This document shows positions 49,382-57,984 of a stretch of DNA of 64,000 bases, in pieces. Within the stretch, counting starts at the first letter, position 1. The number at the start of each line of letters is the position of its first letter. The position numbers were made by a program, and so were the translations under genes. A model generated the notes under the pieces. It ran no database searches. It saw nothing but the letters and a program-made list of their open reading frames with translations, and was not told the DNA's origin. This stretch comes from Bradyrhizobium sp. CCGUVB4N. Lineage in GTDB: Bacteria; Pseudomonadota; Alphaproteobacteria; Rhizobiales; Xanthobacteraceae. The stretch is taken from positions 8,432,001 to 8,496,000 of the forward strand of contig NZ_JANADP010000001.1 in the NCBI RefSeq assembly GCF_024199945.1, read 5' to 3'.

Positions 49382-51178
49382 ATGGAAAGACGTCTGGCCG
49401 CCATCGTCTGCGCCGATGTCGCCGGCTATTCGCGGATGATGGGCCATGACGAGGCCGGCACCCATGCCGCCTTCAAGGCCCATCGCAGCGCGATCCATCC
49501 GATCATCCTCAATCACGGCGGCCGTGTCGTCAAAAACACCGGCGACGGCTTCCTGCTGGAATTCCCCTCCATCGTCGGCGCCGCCGAGGCCGCGATCGCG
49601 ATGCAGGTGCTGATGGCGGAGCGCAATCACCATCTGCCTGCCGAACGCACCATGCAATTCCGGCTCGGCATCCATATGGGTGACGTCATCGCCGACGAGG
49701 ACGAGGTGTTCGGCGACGATGTCAACATCGCCGTCCGGCTCGAGTCGGTGTCGAGCCCCGGCGGGTTCGCGATCTCGGCCAAGGCCTATCGCGAGGCCAG
49801 CAAGCATCTCACCGTGCCGCTGGTCGATGGCGGCAACCACCGTTTCAAAAACATCAAGGATCCGGTCGGGGTCTGGACCTGGACGCCCGACGGCGCGACT
49901 GCACTCGCACCCGAGCTGAAGGAAGGGTCCGCACTCTCGCAGCAATACCGCACAGCCATCGTCGGCGTGCTGCCGTTTGCCAATCTCAGCGACGCGCAGG
50001 ATGAATATTTCTCCGACGGCCTGACCGAGGATCTGATCCACGCGCTGTCGCTGCAATCATTCTACCGCGTGCTGAGCCGCAACTCGACCTTCCCCTTCAA
50101 GGGCAAGACTGTCAGCACCCGCGTGATCGCGCGCGAGATCGACGCCACCTATCTGATCCAGGGCTCGGTGCGGCGCGCCGGCGCCAAGATCCGCGTCACT
50201 GCCGAGCTGATCGCGCCGGAGACCGGCGAGCAGCTCTGGACCGGCCGTTACGACCGCGACATCGGCGATCTCTTCGCGATGCAGGACGAGATCACGACCA
50301 ATCTGTCTGCGGCGATCGCCACCGAGATCGTCCGCGCCGAGGCCTCCGCGCCCGCGCGCCCCACCACCGACATCACCGCCTGGGACCGCTTCCTGAAAGG
50401 CCTGTCGCACTATTATCGGCACACGAAGGAAGATATGGGCATTGCCGTCGCCCTGTTCCGGGAGGCGATCGCGCTCGACCCCAAACTGTCGATCGCGCAT
50501 GCCTATCTCGCCACGATCCAGATCCAGAGCATCCAGTTCGGCTGGGTCAAGGGCACGCGCGAGATGTGGACTGAGGCGATGCAGCTGGCCGAGACCAGCG
50601 TCCGACTCGACCCGCGCTCCTCCTTTGCGTTCTCCATCCTGTCCTGGGCGCACGCGATGGAAGGCCATGACGAGGCCGCGATGGACGCGGCCAAGCGCGC
50701 CGTCGCGCTCAACCCCTACGACGTGGGCGCACGCGGCGTGCTCGGCATCTGCCATTTCGTCATCGGCGAGCACCGCCAGGCGATCGAGCTGTTCTCGATG
50801 GCCGCCCAGCGCGACAACGGCGACCCGCGCTATCAATGGGCCGCGCTGAACGCCTTCAGCCATTATCTGCTCAGGCAATATGACGCGACGCTGTCATGGG
50901 CGCGCGAGCAGCTCTACATCAACCCCAACCATATGCAGGCGCTGGCGATCCGCGCTGCGGCGCTGGCGCAATTGGGCCGGACCGACGAGGCGACGGAAGC
51001 GACCGGCGTGCTGATGGGCAATTACCCGACCCTGAACGTCGACCGCCATTTGCGGAATTTTCACTGGAAGCGGCCCGAGGACATCGCGCATTACCGCGAC
51101 GGGCTCCTGAAGGCGGGCGTCCCGGCCAGCAAGCTCACGCTAGTCCAAAGCGACGTCAAACGCGCCGCCGAGTCGTGA
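49382..51178 (+). CDS. class III cyclase - FlgO-like - TPR protein
   Basis: A 598-residue protein common in Bradyrhizobium. Residues about 1-165 are a class III cyclase domain that starts MERRLAAIVCADVAGYSRMM (metal Asp12) and continues with VVKNTGDGFLLEF (second Asp). A middle domain (about 190-330) has VLPFANLSDAQDEYFSDGLT, as in FlgO/TolB-like assembly domains, and is followed by TPRs to the end. No transmembrane helix. The adenylate versus guanylate preference cannot be decided. The ATG at 49382 is preceded by GGAGCTCCGAGGA. The di-haem fusion gene follows 175 bp downstream in the same direction. Confidence 0.87.
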   Translation: MERRLAAIVCADVAGYSRMMGHDEAGTHAAFKAHRSAIHPIILNHGGRVVKNTGDGFLLEFPSIVGAAEAAIAMQVLMAERNHHLPAERTMQFRLGIHMGDVIADEDEVFGDDVNIAVRLESVSSPGGFAISAKAYREASKHLTVPLVDGGNHRFKNIKDPVGVWTWTPDGATALAPELKEGSALSQQYRTAIVGVLPFANLSDAQDEYFSDGLTEDLIHALSLQSFYRVLSRNSTFPFKGKTVSTRVIAREIDATYLIQGSVRRAGAKIRVTAELIAPETGEQLWTGRYDRDIGDLFAMQDEITTNLSAAIATEIVRAEASAPARPTTDITAWDRFLKGLSHYYRHTKEDMGIAVALFREAIALDPKLSIAHAYLATIQIQSIQFGWVKGTREMWTEAMQLAETSVRLDPRSSFAFSILSWAHAMEGHDEAAMDAAKRAVALNPYDVGARGVLGICHFVIGEHRQAIELFSMAAQRDNGDPRYQWAALNAFSHYLLRQYDATLSWAREQLYINPNHMQALAIRAAALAQLGRTDEATEATGVLMGNYPTLNVDRHLRNFHWKRPEDIAHYRDGLLKAGVPASKLTLVQSDVKRAAES

Positions 51179-51353
51179 AGGCAACGGCCGTCGGGAGGCG
51201 ATCTCTCGCCCAGTTTTATTGACACGACAGTGAATTCAGCCACACTTCGCCACACGCTGAAGTAGTATAGGTTGCTGTCGGTTTGTTAGGACTTTCCGCG
51301 CTTGATCGGCGCGTCTGCATTTCACGATTCGCTGTTTTCAGGATTTTTGGGCC

Positions 51354-54161
51354 ATGAACGATTCCGTCTCGAAGCCCCCCTTCAACCCCTCGATCCAGGT
51401 TTCGCCGAACAATCCCTGCCCGTTCCTGCGCGGCCTCGTCGGCGAGGGTTTTGTCGACGGCGGGACCGTCCCGCTCCGAACGCTGTCGCAGACCATCGCA
51501 AATGCAAGCGGCGAGACCGGGCTGAACAAGGTCTCGGCCCGTGTCCAGGTCCGCGGCGTTGCGCTGATCGCCAATGGCGCCTGTCACATCCTGCAAAGCA
51601 TCTTCTGGGGCGCGCAACTCAATGGCCTGCGCGGCGGCCCGCTCGACAAGCTCGGTGCCGGCTCGCGCATCCTCGGCGTCGACGGGCGCGTCAACGAGGA
51701 CGAGATTGCGCGGCTCGCCAGTTTCGGCGGCACCTACACCGATCCCGATGGCGGCACCGAGACCGGGCTCAACGCCTCGCAAATCCAGACCTTCATGAAC
51801 GACAATCTCAAACGCGCCGGCAATCAGGCGCGCTGGTACTACCGGATCCTGATGAAGTTCGAATGGCCGGTCCTGCTCAAGATCATGGGCAAGGGTCAGG
51901 GTGATGACCGCTATCTCAGCGTGGCCGAGGTGAGGACATTGTTCAACGAGCGCAAATTCCCCGACAGGATCACCCAGCGGGTCGTCAGCCAGCCGGTCAA
52001 GCCGCCCTCGCTGATCCTGCGCGCGGCCGGCGGATTGGTCGCTGCGCTCGTCCTCTTTGGCATCGTCGCGCTGCGCTTTCCCGATCAATTCCAGCCGATG
52101 CTGCCCAACGTCGTCGGACAACTCGTGGCCCCGCCATTGCCGAAGCTGGTCGAGCCCCACGCCGCCTACTGGCTCGAGCAAAACTGGGCGCTGGAGGACC
52201 GGCACTGGTTTCATCACGCGAGCCAGGGCACCGCGACCTTCCCGGTGCCCTATAGCTGGTTCATGGCGCTCGAGCAGCCGCGGCTGCATTTCTTCGCAAA
52301 GCCCGGGATGCTCCATGACAGCGAACACCTGCAGCGCTTCGGCTTCATCCCCAGCCCGCAGACGATCAACACCGACGACGCCACCTTGCGCCGGTTCGGC
52401 TATGCCAACGTCTACGACAAGACGAAGCCGGTGCCGGCGCGGCTTTGGGATCCGCCGGTCGACTGGGGCGCTCAGGCCGAAAACGTCGACGGCCTGCCCG
52501 TCGGCTTTGCGCGCATGACCGGCGTGCCGGATCCAGCGACCGGCAAGGTCGGCGAGGACCGGATCGGCCTGACCTGCGCCGCCTGCCACACCGGCCAGAT
52601 CCACTACAAGGGCATCGACATCCGCTTCGACGGCGGCCCGGCGATGACCGACCTACGGAAGCTCGAGATCACGACCGGCCTGTCGATCGCCTACACGCTC
52701 TTCGTGCCGGGGCGCTTCACGCGCTTCGCCGACCGCGTGCTCGGCCCCTCCGCCAGCGATGCGGATCGCGATGCGCTGAAGCAGAAGCTGAGCGCGATCG
52801 GCACGTTCCTGAAAGACTGGGAAACGACCTACAGCAAGACCATCGAAGGCAAAACGCGGTTCAACGAGAAGACGAAGCGGGACGAGCAGCAGCAGGACAC
52901 CGAGGAAGGCTACGGCCGCCTCGACGCACTCAACCGCATCGGCAACCAGGTGTTCTCCCAGGACATGACGCTGAGCGGCCTCAGCGGCTTCGAGAAGAAT
53001 CTGCATGCCAAGGACGCGCCGGTCAGCTTCCCGCCGATCTGGACCGTGCCTTGGCTCAAATACGCGCAATATGACGCGTCCATCGAGCAACCGCTGATCC
53101 GCAACGCCGGCGAAGCCCTGGGCGTGACCGCGCTGCTCAACCTGTCCGACAATACGCCCAAGGACGCGCTGTTCCGCTCGTCGATGGACATCAAGAACCT
53201 GAACTGGATCGAGGATCTGCTGAAGGGGTCGGCGCCCTATCCGAAGAAGCAGCTCTCCGGACTGACATCACCGAAATGGCCTTCGGACATCTTCGGCGAT
53301 GCCGCCTGGAAGATCGACGGCGAGCGCGTCAAGCGCGGCCGCAAGCTCTATGCGGAGATCTGCGTCGAATGCCATCTTGGCCCGGTCAACGATCCCGTGT
53401 TCGACAGCGAATTTCCCGACCAGAGCATCTGGTCTTCGTCACGGTGGGAGACCATCGGCAATGAGAAATTCCTGAACGAGGTCCAGAAAAGCGTCAAAGG
53501 CATGGGGACCGATCCCTCTCAGGCCAGCGTGCTGGCGACCCGGACGGTGCAGGTGCCGGGCTTCCTCAAGCTCGATCCCACGCAAAACCTCAATGCCTGG
53601 TGGCGTTGCAATCTGCCGGATATTTCGTCGACCGACATGCCGTACTCGGTCGGCCTGATGGTGCTCGTCGACATCGTCAGCCGCAAGGCGATGGACGATG
53701 CGAAGATTCCCCCGAAGGTTCAGGACGCCTGGTGGGGTGCGCGCAAGAACTGCCCGAATTCCGGTCCGCAGCCGGCCGAGAAGAACGAGCCCGGGCCGTG
53801 GTATCGCGCGCGTCCGCTCAACGGCGTCTGGGCCACCGCGCCTTACCTGCACAATGGATCGGTGCCCTCGCTCTGGTGGATGCTGAGCCCTGCCGCCGAG
53901 CGCCCCAAATCGTTCTGCATGGGCGGTGGTCGCGACTACGATCCGAAGCAGGTCGGCTTCGCCGTCGCCGATGGCGAGAGCTGCAAGACCGGGCAGTCGC
54001 GCTTCTCGACGCGCGCGTCGGATGGCACCGAGATGTTCGGCAACAGCAATGCCGGCCACTCCTTCGATGGCACGCCGGGCCCCGGCAAGGACGGGACCAT
54101 CGGCCGCGTGCTCAAAGAGCAAGAGCGCTACGATTTGATCGAGTATCTGAAGACGCTTTGA
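51354..54161 (+). CDS. membrane-anchored RoxA-like di-haem cytochrome fused to an N-terminal PCP-motif domain
   Basis: A 935-residue protein. Residues 1-215 form a domain with no signal peptide, containing NPCPFLRGLVGEGFVDGG (20-37), which resembles the Pro-Cys-Pro motif of haem-thiolate peroxidases/peroxygenases; the usual acidic EHD motif was not found, and an EF-hand-like DGRVNEDEIARL is at 110-121. One TM helix is at about 222-241 with positive charge on its N-side, so the C-terminal 690 residues should be periplasmic. That part has two c-type haem sites, CAACH at 408-412 and CVECH at 670-674, and RPLNGVWATAPYLHNGSVPSL at 820-840, a motif of RoxA/RoxB rubber-oxygenase-like di-haem proteins. 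It is expected to be a di-haem oxygenase or peroxidase. ATG 51354; a cyclase gene lies 175 bp upstream. Confidence 0.85.
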   Translation: MNDSVSKPPFNPSIQVSPNNPCPFLRGLVGEGFVDGGTVPLRTLSQTIANASGETGLNKVSARVQVRGVALIANGACHILQSIFWGAQLNGLRGGPLDKLGAGSRILGVDGRVNEDEIARLASFGGTYTDPDGGTETGLNASQIQTFMNDNLKRAGNQARWYYRILMKFEWPVLLKIMGKGQGDDRYLSVAEVRTLFNERKFPDRITQRVVSQPVKPPSLILRAAGGLVAALVLFGIVALRFPDQFQPMLPNVVGQLVAPPLPKLVEPHAAYWLEQNWALEDRHWFHHASQGTATFPVPYSWFMALEQPRLHFFAKPGMLHDSEHLQRFGFIPSPQTINTDDATLRRFGYANVYDKTKPVPARLWDPPVDWGAQAENVDGLPVGFARMTGVPDPATGKVGEDRIGLTCAACHTGQIHYKGIDIRFDGGPAMTDLRKLEITTGLSIAYTLFVPGRFTRFADRVLGPSASDADRDALKQKLSAIGTFLKDWETTYSKTIEGKTRFNEKTKRDEQQQDTEEGYGRLDALNRIGNQVFSQDMTLSGLSGFEKNLHAKDAPVSFPPIWTVPWLKYAQYDASIEQPLIRNAGEALGVTALLNLSDNTPKDALFRSSMDIKNLNWIEDLLKGSAPYPKKQLSGLTSPKWPSDIFGDAAWKIDGERVKRGRKLYAEICVECHLGPVNDPVFDSEFPDQSIWSSSRWETIGNEKFLNEVQKSVKGMGTDPSQASVLATRTVQVPGFLKLDPTQNLNAWWRCNLPDISSTDMPYSVGLMVLVDIVSRKAMDDAKIPPKVQDAWWGARKNCPNSGPQPAEKNEPGPWYRARPLNGVWATAPYLHNGSVPSLWWMLSPAAERPKSFCMGGGRDYDPKQVGFAVADGESCKTGQSRFSTRASDGTEMFGNSNAGHSFDGTPGPGKDGTIGRVLKEQERYDLIEYLKTL

Positions 54162-54170
54162 GCTGCGCTT

Positions 54171-54314
54171 CACCTCTCCCCGCTTGCGGGGAGAGGTCGG
54201 AATTCGCGCGCAGCGCGGATTCCGGGTGAGGGGGTACAGGTCTCACGACGATCGCGCGTGTGGAGAGAAGCCCCTCACCCCAACCCTCTCCCCGTAAGAA
54301 CGGGGCGAGGGAGC
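54171..54314. repeat. palindromic intergenic repeat (CCTCTCCCC type)
   Basis: A perfect ACCTCTCCCCG / CGGGGAGAGGT hairpin at 54172-54197 starts the element. A GGGTGAGGGG / CCCCTCACCC pair and a further CCCCGT...ACGGGG hairpin near 54290-54305 follow. It lies between the convergent cytochrome and hydrolase genes. It resembles, but is not identical to, the repeat copies at 25415 and 28809. Confidence 0.65.
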
Positions 54315-54336
54315 ACACCGCCTTCGCGGATGCATC

Positions 54337-55284
54337 TCACTTGAACAGCGGCGTGCCCGGCACGAACGCATCAAACGCGGCCCAGAACTGGGAGCGGTAG
54401 CGGTCCTGCTCCTGCAGGATCTCGTGCTTCGAGCCGGCGATCACGAGATGGGAGCCGGCGCGCAAATGGTAGGCGAACTCCTCGATCGCAGCCGTTGAGA
54501 CGACCGTGTCGTTGGAGGCCGCCAGCATCAGGATCGGCTGCCGGATTTCGGACGGATAGGTCATGCCCTTGAAGGTGTTCATCGCACGGAACGCGGAATC
54601 GGCCCAGGCAACCGTCGGTGACGCCAGGCCGAGCGTGGGGTCCTCCTCCAGGATCGCGGCGTTGCGCGCATAGCGCACGGGATCGCTGGTCAGCGGATTG
54701 TTGATGAAGGGGGACAGCCCGGTGAGGTGGTCGCTGCCGCCGGGAACATAACCGCCGCCCCGCCCCAGCATCCGCATCGTCCTCAACAAGGTCCGCACCG
54801 GAAACGAGGTGGAGCGGCCGGGCAGGTCGATCATCGGCGCCGACAACACCATGCGGTCGAACCAGCGCTTTTGCGCATGCGCCAGCCGCAGCAGCACGGC
54901 GCCCCCCATCGAATGGGCCAGCGCGAAGAACGGCGGCGGACAATCCGGCAGCACCACCTGCTGCACGAAAGTCTCCACGTCGATCTCGTAGTCGGCGAAG
55001 TTACGTACATAACCCTTGCGCGGATCGCGAAGGCGGCGCGAGGAGTGTCCCTGCCCGCGCCAGTCGAACGTCGCCACCGCAAAGCCGCGGTCGCGCAAAT
55101 CGCGTACGGTCTCGAAATATTTCTCGATCTGCTCGCTGCGCCCGGTGAAGACGCAGACGGTGCCCTTGCGGTTCGCCGGCGGCGCCCAGCGCGCAAAGCG
55201 CAGCTCGACGCCGTCGGGCGTCTTGATGGTGCCGCTGACGACGTCTTCGGGAACGGGATTGGACGGAATCGAGACCAGCGTCAT
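54337..55284 (-). CDS. alpha/beta hydrolase, serine aminopeptidase/monoacylglycerol lipase-like (S33)
   Basis: A 315-residue alpha/beta hydrolase. The catalytic triad is visible: nucleophile in LAHSMGGAVLL, acid in AASNDTVV, and His in GSKHEILQE. The FDWRGQGHSSR motif is typical of the Hydrolase_4/PldB (lysophospholipase, monoglyceride lipase) group. No signal peptide, so it acts in the cytoplasm, probably on membrane lipid or carboxylester substrates. ATG 55284 has a weak ribosome site. It is divergent from hsp20 by 236 bp; that region belongs mainly to the hsp20 leader and promoter. Confidence 0.88.
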   Translation of the reverse strand: MTLVSIPSNPVPEDVVSGTIKTPDGVELRFARWAPPANRKGTVCVFTGRSEQIEKYFETVRDLRDRGFAVATFDWRGQGHSSRRLRDPRKGYVRNFADYEIDVETFVQQVVLPDCPPPFFALAHSMGGAVLLRLAHAQKRWFDRMVLSAPMIDLPGRSTSFPVRTLLRTMRMLGRGGGYVPGGSDHLTGLSPFINNPLTSDPVRYARNAAILEEDPTLGLASPTVAWADSAFRAMNTFKGMTYPSEIRQPILMLAASNDTVVSTAAIEEFAYHLRAGSHLVIAGSKHEILQEQDRYRSQFWAAFDAFVPGTPLFK

Positions 55285-55371
55285 GATCGGGAGTGCGTGG
55301 GCGCCAAGTGCTGTAACTCAAGTGCTGCAAATCAAGGGGCGGGAGCGCCGAAAAGGCGCCAGTGCCGCCCT

Positions 55372-55399
55372 CTTGAACGCTGTCTGGACTCACCCATAT
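55372..55399 (+). promoter_or_regulatory. RpoH (sigma-32)-type heat-shock promoter of hsp20
   Basis: CTTGAAC at 55372-55378 and CCCATAT at 55393-55399 with 14 bp between them match the RpoH consensus CTTGAAA-N11-15-CCCATnT at all but one or two positions. Transcription would start near 55406, giving a leader of about 115 nt, the length expected for a ROSE element. Confidence 0.75.
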
Positions 55400-55460
55400 C
55401 ACCTTGGTGCAGGCCGCTACCAGTGTTTCGGAACCGGAACATCAGGCTGCACACAGACTA

Positions 55461-55520
55461 AAGCCCGGCCCGATTGGCGGGCGGGTTACCGAAAACAGTC
55501 GCTCAATGGAGGACTAGACC
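55461..55520 (+). promoter_or_regulatory. ROSE-type RNA thermometer in the hsp20 leader
   Basis: Two stem-loops lie in the last 60 nt of the leader. The first pairs CCCG and CCC with GGG and CGGG (about 55464-55484). The last pairs AGTC and CTC at 55497-55504 with GAG and GACT at 55509-55515, leaving G55501 bulged. It holds GGAGG (55508-55512), the ribosome site 8 bases before ATG. The segment TCGCT at 55499-55503 fits the conserved U(U/C)GCU of ROSE elements, in which the bulged G faces the Shine-Dalgarno. Warming should melt the stem and free the site. Structure is read by eye. Confidence 0.8.
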
Positions 55521-55982
55521 ATGCGTACCTACGATCTCACCCCGTTCTATCGTTCCACCGTCGGCTTCGACCGTCTCTTTAACCTGCTCGACCAGACGAG
55601 CTCGGACGGCAGCCCCGGTTATCCCCCCTACAACATCGAGCGCACCGGCGAGAACGCCTACCGCATCACCGTTGCGGTGTCCGGCTTCGCCAAGGATGAG
55701 CTCTCCATCGTCGCGAAGGAAAACACGCTGACGATCAAGGGCGAGAAAGTCGCCAACGAGAACTCGAAGTCCGAAGTGCTCTACCGCGGTATCGCTGCGC
55801 GAGCCTTCGAGCGCGCCTTCCAGCTTGCCGATTTCGTGCAGGTGAAGGACGCCTCGCTCGAGAACGGCCTGCTCCATGTCGAGCTCGTGCGCGAGATTCC
55901 CGAAGCCAAGAAGCCGCGCCAGATCGCGATCAACAGCGGCGCAGCCAAGGCGCAGGTGATCGAGAGCTCGGTCGCCGCCTAA
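55521..55982 (+). CDS. Hsp20-family small heat-shock protein
   Basis: A 153-residue IbpA-type small heat-shock protein: short N-terminal arm (MRTYDLTPFYRSTVGFDRLF), an alpha-crystallin domain (about 35-130) with YRITVAVSGFAKDELSI and LENGLLHVELVREIPE, and a tail. It should hold unfolding proteins as oligomers for DnaK/ClpB. It is preceded by an RpoH promoter and a ROSE thermometer and followed by a strong terminator, so it is a single-gene heat-shock unit. Bradyrhizobium carries several such genes, so the symbol is left open. Confidence 0.95.
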   Translation: MRTYDLTPFYRSTVGFDRLFNLLDQTSSDGSPGYPPYNIERTGENAYRITVAVSGFAKDELSIVAKENTLTIKGEKVANENSKSEVLYRGIAARAFERAFQLADFVQVKDASLENGLLHVELVREIPEAKKPRQIAINSGAAKAQVIESSVAA

Positions 55983-56008
55983 GCACGCAGCAACTTCCAG
56001 GTTACGAG

Positions 56009-56032
56009 AACGCCCCGGTGCCCCGGGGCGTT
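56009..56032 (+). terminator. Rho-independent terminator of hsp20
   Basis: AACGCCCCGG and CCGGGGCGTT form a 10-bp stem with loop TGCC, followed by TTT. It begins 27 bp after the hsp20 stop. Confidence 0.85.
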
Positions 56033-56065
56033 TTTCGTTGTTGATGTCGTCTCTCTCCCCATCAT

Positions 56066-56087
56066 CGTCCCGGCCTGCGCCGGGACG
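56066..56087. repeat. CGTCCCGGC...GCCGGGACG hairpin
   Basis: Perfect 9-bp stem with loop CTGC in the gap between hsp20 and the exported hydrolase, flanked by CATCAT and ACACC. A short dispersed repeat or hairpin with no assigned role. Confidence 0.5.
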
Positions 56088-56203
56088 ACACCGGTTGTTT
56101 GATTAGCCTTTTTGCACCGCATCACAGAACGGTGAGCGCGTAACGCCGCCCCCTCACGCTCCGTCCTTTGGACATCGAACCCAAAACAAGACGGAGAACG
56201 ATC

Positions 56204-56974
56204 GTGACTTTCTGGCGCAGCCTTTTCGTCGCCGCGAGCCTGCTGGCGGCCCCCATCAGCCTTGCCCATGCGCAGACCCCGCAGACGGTGAAGGCGAAGA
56301 ACGTCGTGCTGGTGCATGGCGCCTGGGCCGATGGCTCGAGCTGGTCGGAGGTGATTCCGATCCTTCAAGCCGCAGGCCTCAATGTCACCGCCGTGCAGAA
56401 TCCGCTGGGATCGCTCGCCGAGTCGGTCGAGGCGACCAAGCGCGTGCTGGCCGAACAGGACGGTCCGACCGTGCTGGTCGCGCATTCCTGGGGCGGCACC
56501 GTGATCAGCCAGGTCGGTACGGATCCGAAGGTGACCGGCCTCGTCTACATCGCCGCGCGCGCTCCCGATGCCAACGAGGATTTCGTCGCACTGTCGAAGC
56601 AGTTTCCCACGGGACCCGCGCGCGCCGGCATCGTCGAGCGCGACGGCTACACCAAGCTCTCCGAAGACGCGTTCCTGAAATATTTCGCCAACGGCGTCGC
56701 GCCGGAGCGCGCGAAGGAGCTCTACGCGGTGCAATGGCCGACGGCCGCCTCGATCTTCGCCGGCCGCACCACTGAAGCCGCCTGGCATTCGAAGCCGAGC
56801 TGGTACGCGGTGTCGAAGAACGACGGCACCATCAACCCCGATTTCGAGCGCTTCCTCGCCAAGCGCATGAATGCGACCACGATCGAGCTCGACGCCGGCC
56901 ACCTCTCGCTGGTGTCGCATCCGAAGGAGGTGGCGAATCTGATCCTGGAGGCCGCGGGGTATCCGCGCAGCTGA
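56204..56974 (+). CDS. exported alpha/beta hydrolase
   Basis: A 256-residue protein with a signal peptide (about 1-24, cleavage near SLAHAQ). The alpha/beta fold has VLVHGAWADGSSW (oxyanion His-Gly), the nucleophile elbow VAHSWGGTVI and a C-terminal His in DAGHLSLVSHP. Family members of this AB-hydrolase_6 type act on esters, lactones or amides; the periplasmic location is set by the signal. The start is GTG 56204 with GGAGAACGATC before it; an earlier ATG would add 12 basic residues. It is followed by a strong terminator, so it is monocistronic. Substrate not known. Confidence 0.85.
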   Translation: MTFWRSLFVAASLLAAPISLAHAQTPQTVKAKNVVLVHGAWADGSSWSEVIPILQAAGLNVTAVQNPLGSLAESVEATKRVLAEQDGPTVLVAHSWGGTVISQVGTDPKVTGLVYIAARAPDANEDFVALSKQFPTGPARAGIVERDGYTKLSEDAFLKYFANGVAPERAKELYAVQWPTAASIFAGRTTEAAWHSKPSWYAVSKNDGTINPDFERFLAKRMNATTIELDAGHLSLVSHPKEVANLILEAAGYPRS

Positions 56975-56995
56975 GCGGCGATCGCTGAAACGCAG

Positions 56996-57031
56996 GAGGC
57001 GCCTGAATGCTCAGGCGCCTCTTGTTTTGTT
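56996..57031 (+). terminator. Rho-independent terminator of the exported hydrolase
   Basis: An 11-bp perfect stem (GAGGCGCCTGA / TCAGGCGCCTC) with loop ATGC, followed by TTGTTTTGTT. It begins 22 bp after the stop of the hydrolase gene. Confidence 0.93.
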
Positions 57032-57036
57032 CCGGT

Positions 57037-57163
57037 GTCGTCCTGGCGAAAGCCAGGACCCATTACCCCAGGCAAAAGTTTGGCGAAGACTCGCAGTTCG
57101 GGACTCACACCAGCCGAAATCGATAGACCTCGCGGTATGGGTCCTGGCTTTCGCCAGGACGAC
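57037..57163. repeat. 27-bp inverted repeat element (GTCGTCCTGG type)
   Basis: Perfect 27-bp inverted arms at 57037-57063 and 57137-57163 enclose about 73 bp. Each arm is itself a hairpin (TCCTGGCgaaaGCCAGGA). It starts right after the previous gene's terminator and lies before the convergent 57208-57984 gene. A typical non-coding dispersed palindrome. Confidence 0.85.
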
Positions 57164-57207
57164 ACTGAGGGTGTTGCGCCAGCTCGCGTCTCACTAACCG
57201 CAGCAGA

Positions 57208-57984
57208 TCAATCCAGCCCCTGTGCCGCGGGCATCTCCTGCGTCGGCTGGATCGTTGCTGGCTGCTTGGCCTGACCGACGGTTGCCTGCGGCGCGGCCTC
57301 GGCGGGCTTGGGCTGCGCGGCGGCCGTCTGCTGCGTAGGCTGCGCTTGCGGCGCCTGGGCAGGCTGCGCCGCCTGCTCGACGGGCTTCGCGGCAGCCACC
57401 GGGGTCTCGGCGCGCGGCGGAGCCGCCTTCGGCAACGGGACGGTGCGGCTGGCGACATGCGGGATCGACGCCGGCGGGCGCGGCGGGCCGCCACGGACCA
57501 TGGTCGGCGGCGGCAGCGCGCTTTGCGGCCGGTAAGGTGCAACCGAAGGCTCCTCATAGGCCGGCGCCATGCCATAGGCATCAGCGGCCGGCATGAAGCG
57601 CAAAATTCTTCCGTCGCGGGCATCGATCACGAGCCGGCCGTCGTCGCCGCGACGGTCGATCACCGCGATGGTGTAGACGGCGCCGCGCAGGCGCGGGATG
57701 CCGAGCGGCGAGAAGCCGTTCTCGCGCAGCACCGCATAGACCTCGGTGGCCGGCAGCAGCGCCGGTGCCGGGCCGCGCTCCTCATAGCCATAGCCGTAAC
57801 CGTAGCCTTGGCCGTAACGCGGCGGTGGCGGGGGCACGACGACCGGCGGCCCGTAGGGTCCCTCGAAATCCGACACCGCGATCATGGTCCCGCCGGACAT
57901 ACCGCTCGCCGGAACCTGGGCCTGAACAGCGGTTGCAGCCAGCGCCAGCGTGGCCGCGGCCACACATCCTGTGAAAAACTTCAT
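57208..57984 (-). CDS. exported Pro/Ala-rich protein
   Basis: A 258-residue protein with a signal peptide (about 1-23, cleavage near VQAQ). A short Gly/Tyr-rich stretch (YGQGYGYGYGY) is followed by a folded part (about 80-140, EVYAVLRENGFSPLGIPRLR, VIDARDGRILRFMP), then 100 residues of Pro, Ala, Gln and Lys. The folded part resembles a PepSY-like or beta-rich domain; the long Pro/Ala tail suggests a cell-wall-spanning or periplasmic linker. ATG 57984 is chosen, with CAGGAG upstream; a GTG 9 bp earlier is too close to it. Function unknown. It is divergent from gltB by 492 bp. Confidence 0.7.
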   Translation of the reverse strand: MKFFTGCVAAATLALAATAVQAQVPASGMSGGTMIAVSDFEGPYGPPVVVPPPPPRYGQGYGYGYGYEERGPAPALLPATEVYAVLRENGFSPLGIPRLRGAVYTIAVIDRRGDDGRLVIDARDGRILRFMPAADAYGMAPAYEEPSVAPYRPQSALPPPTMVRGGPPRPPASIPHVASRTVPLPKAAPPRAETPVAAAKPVEQAAQPAQAPQAQPTQQTAAAQPKPAEAAPQATVGQAKQPATIQPTQEMPAAQGLD

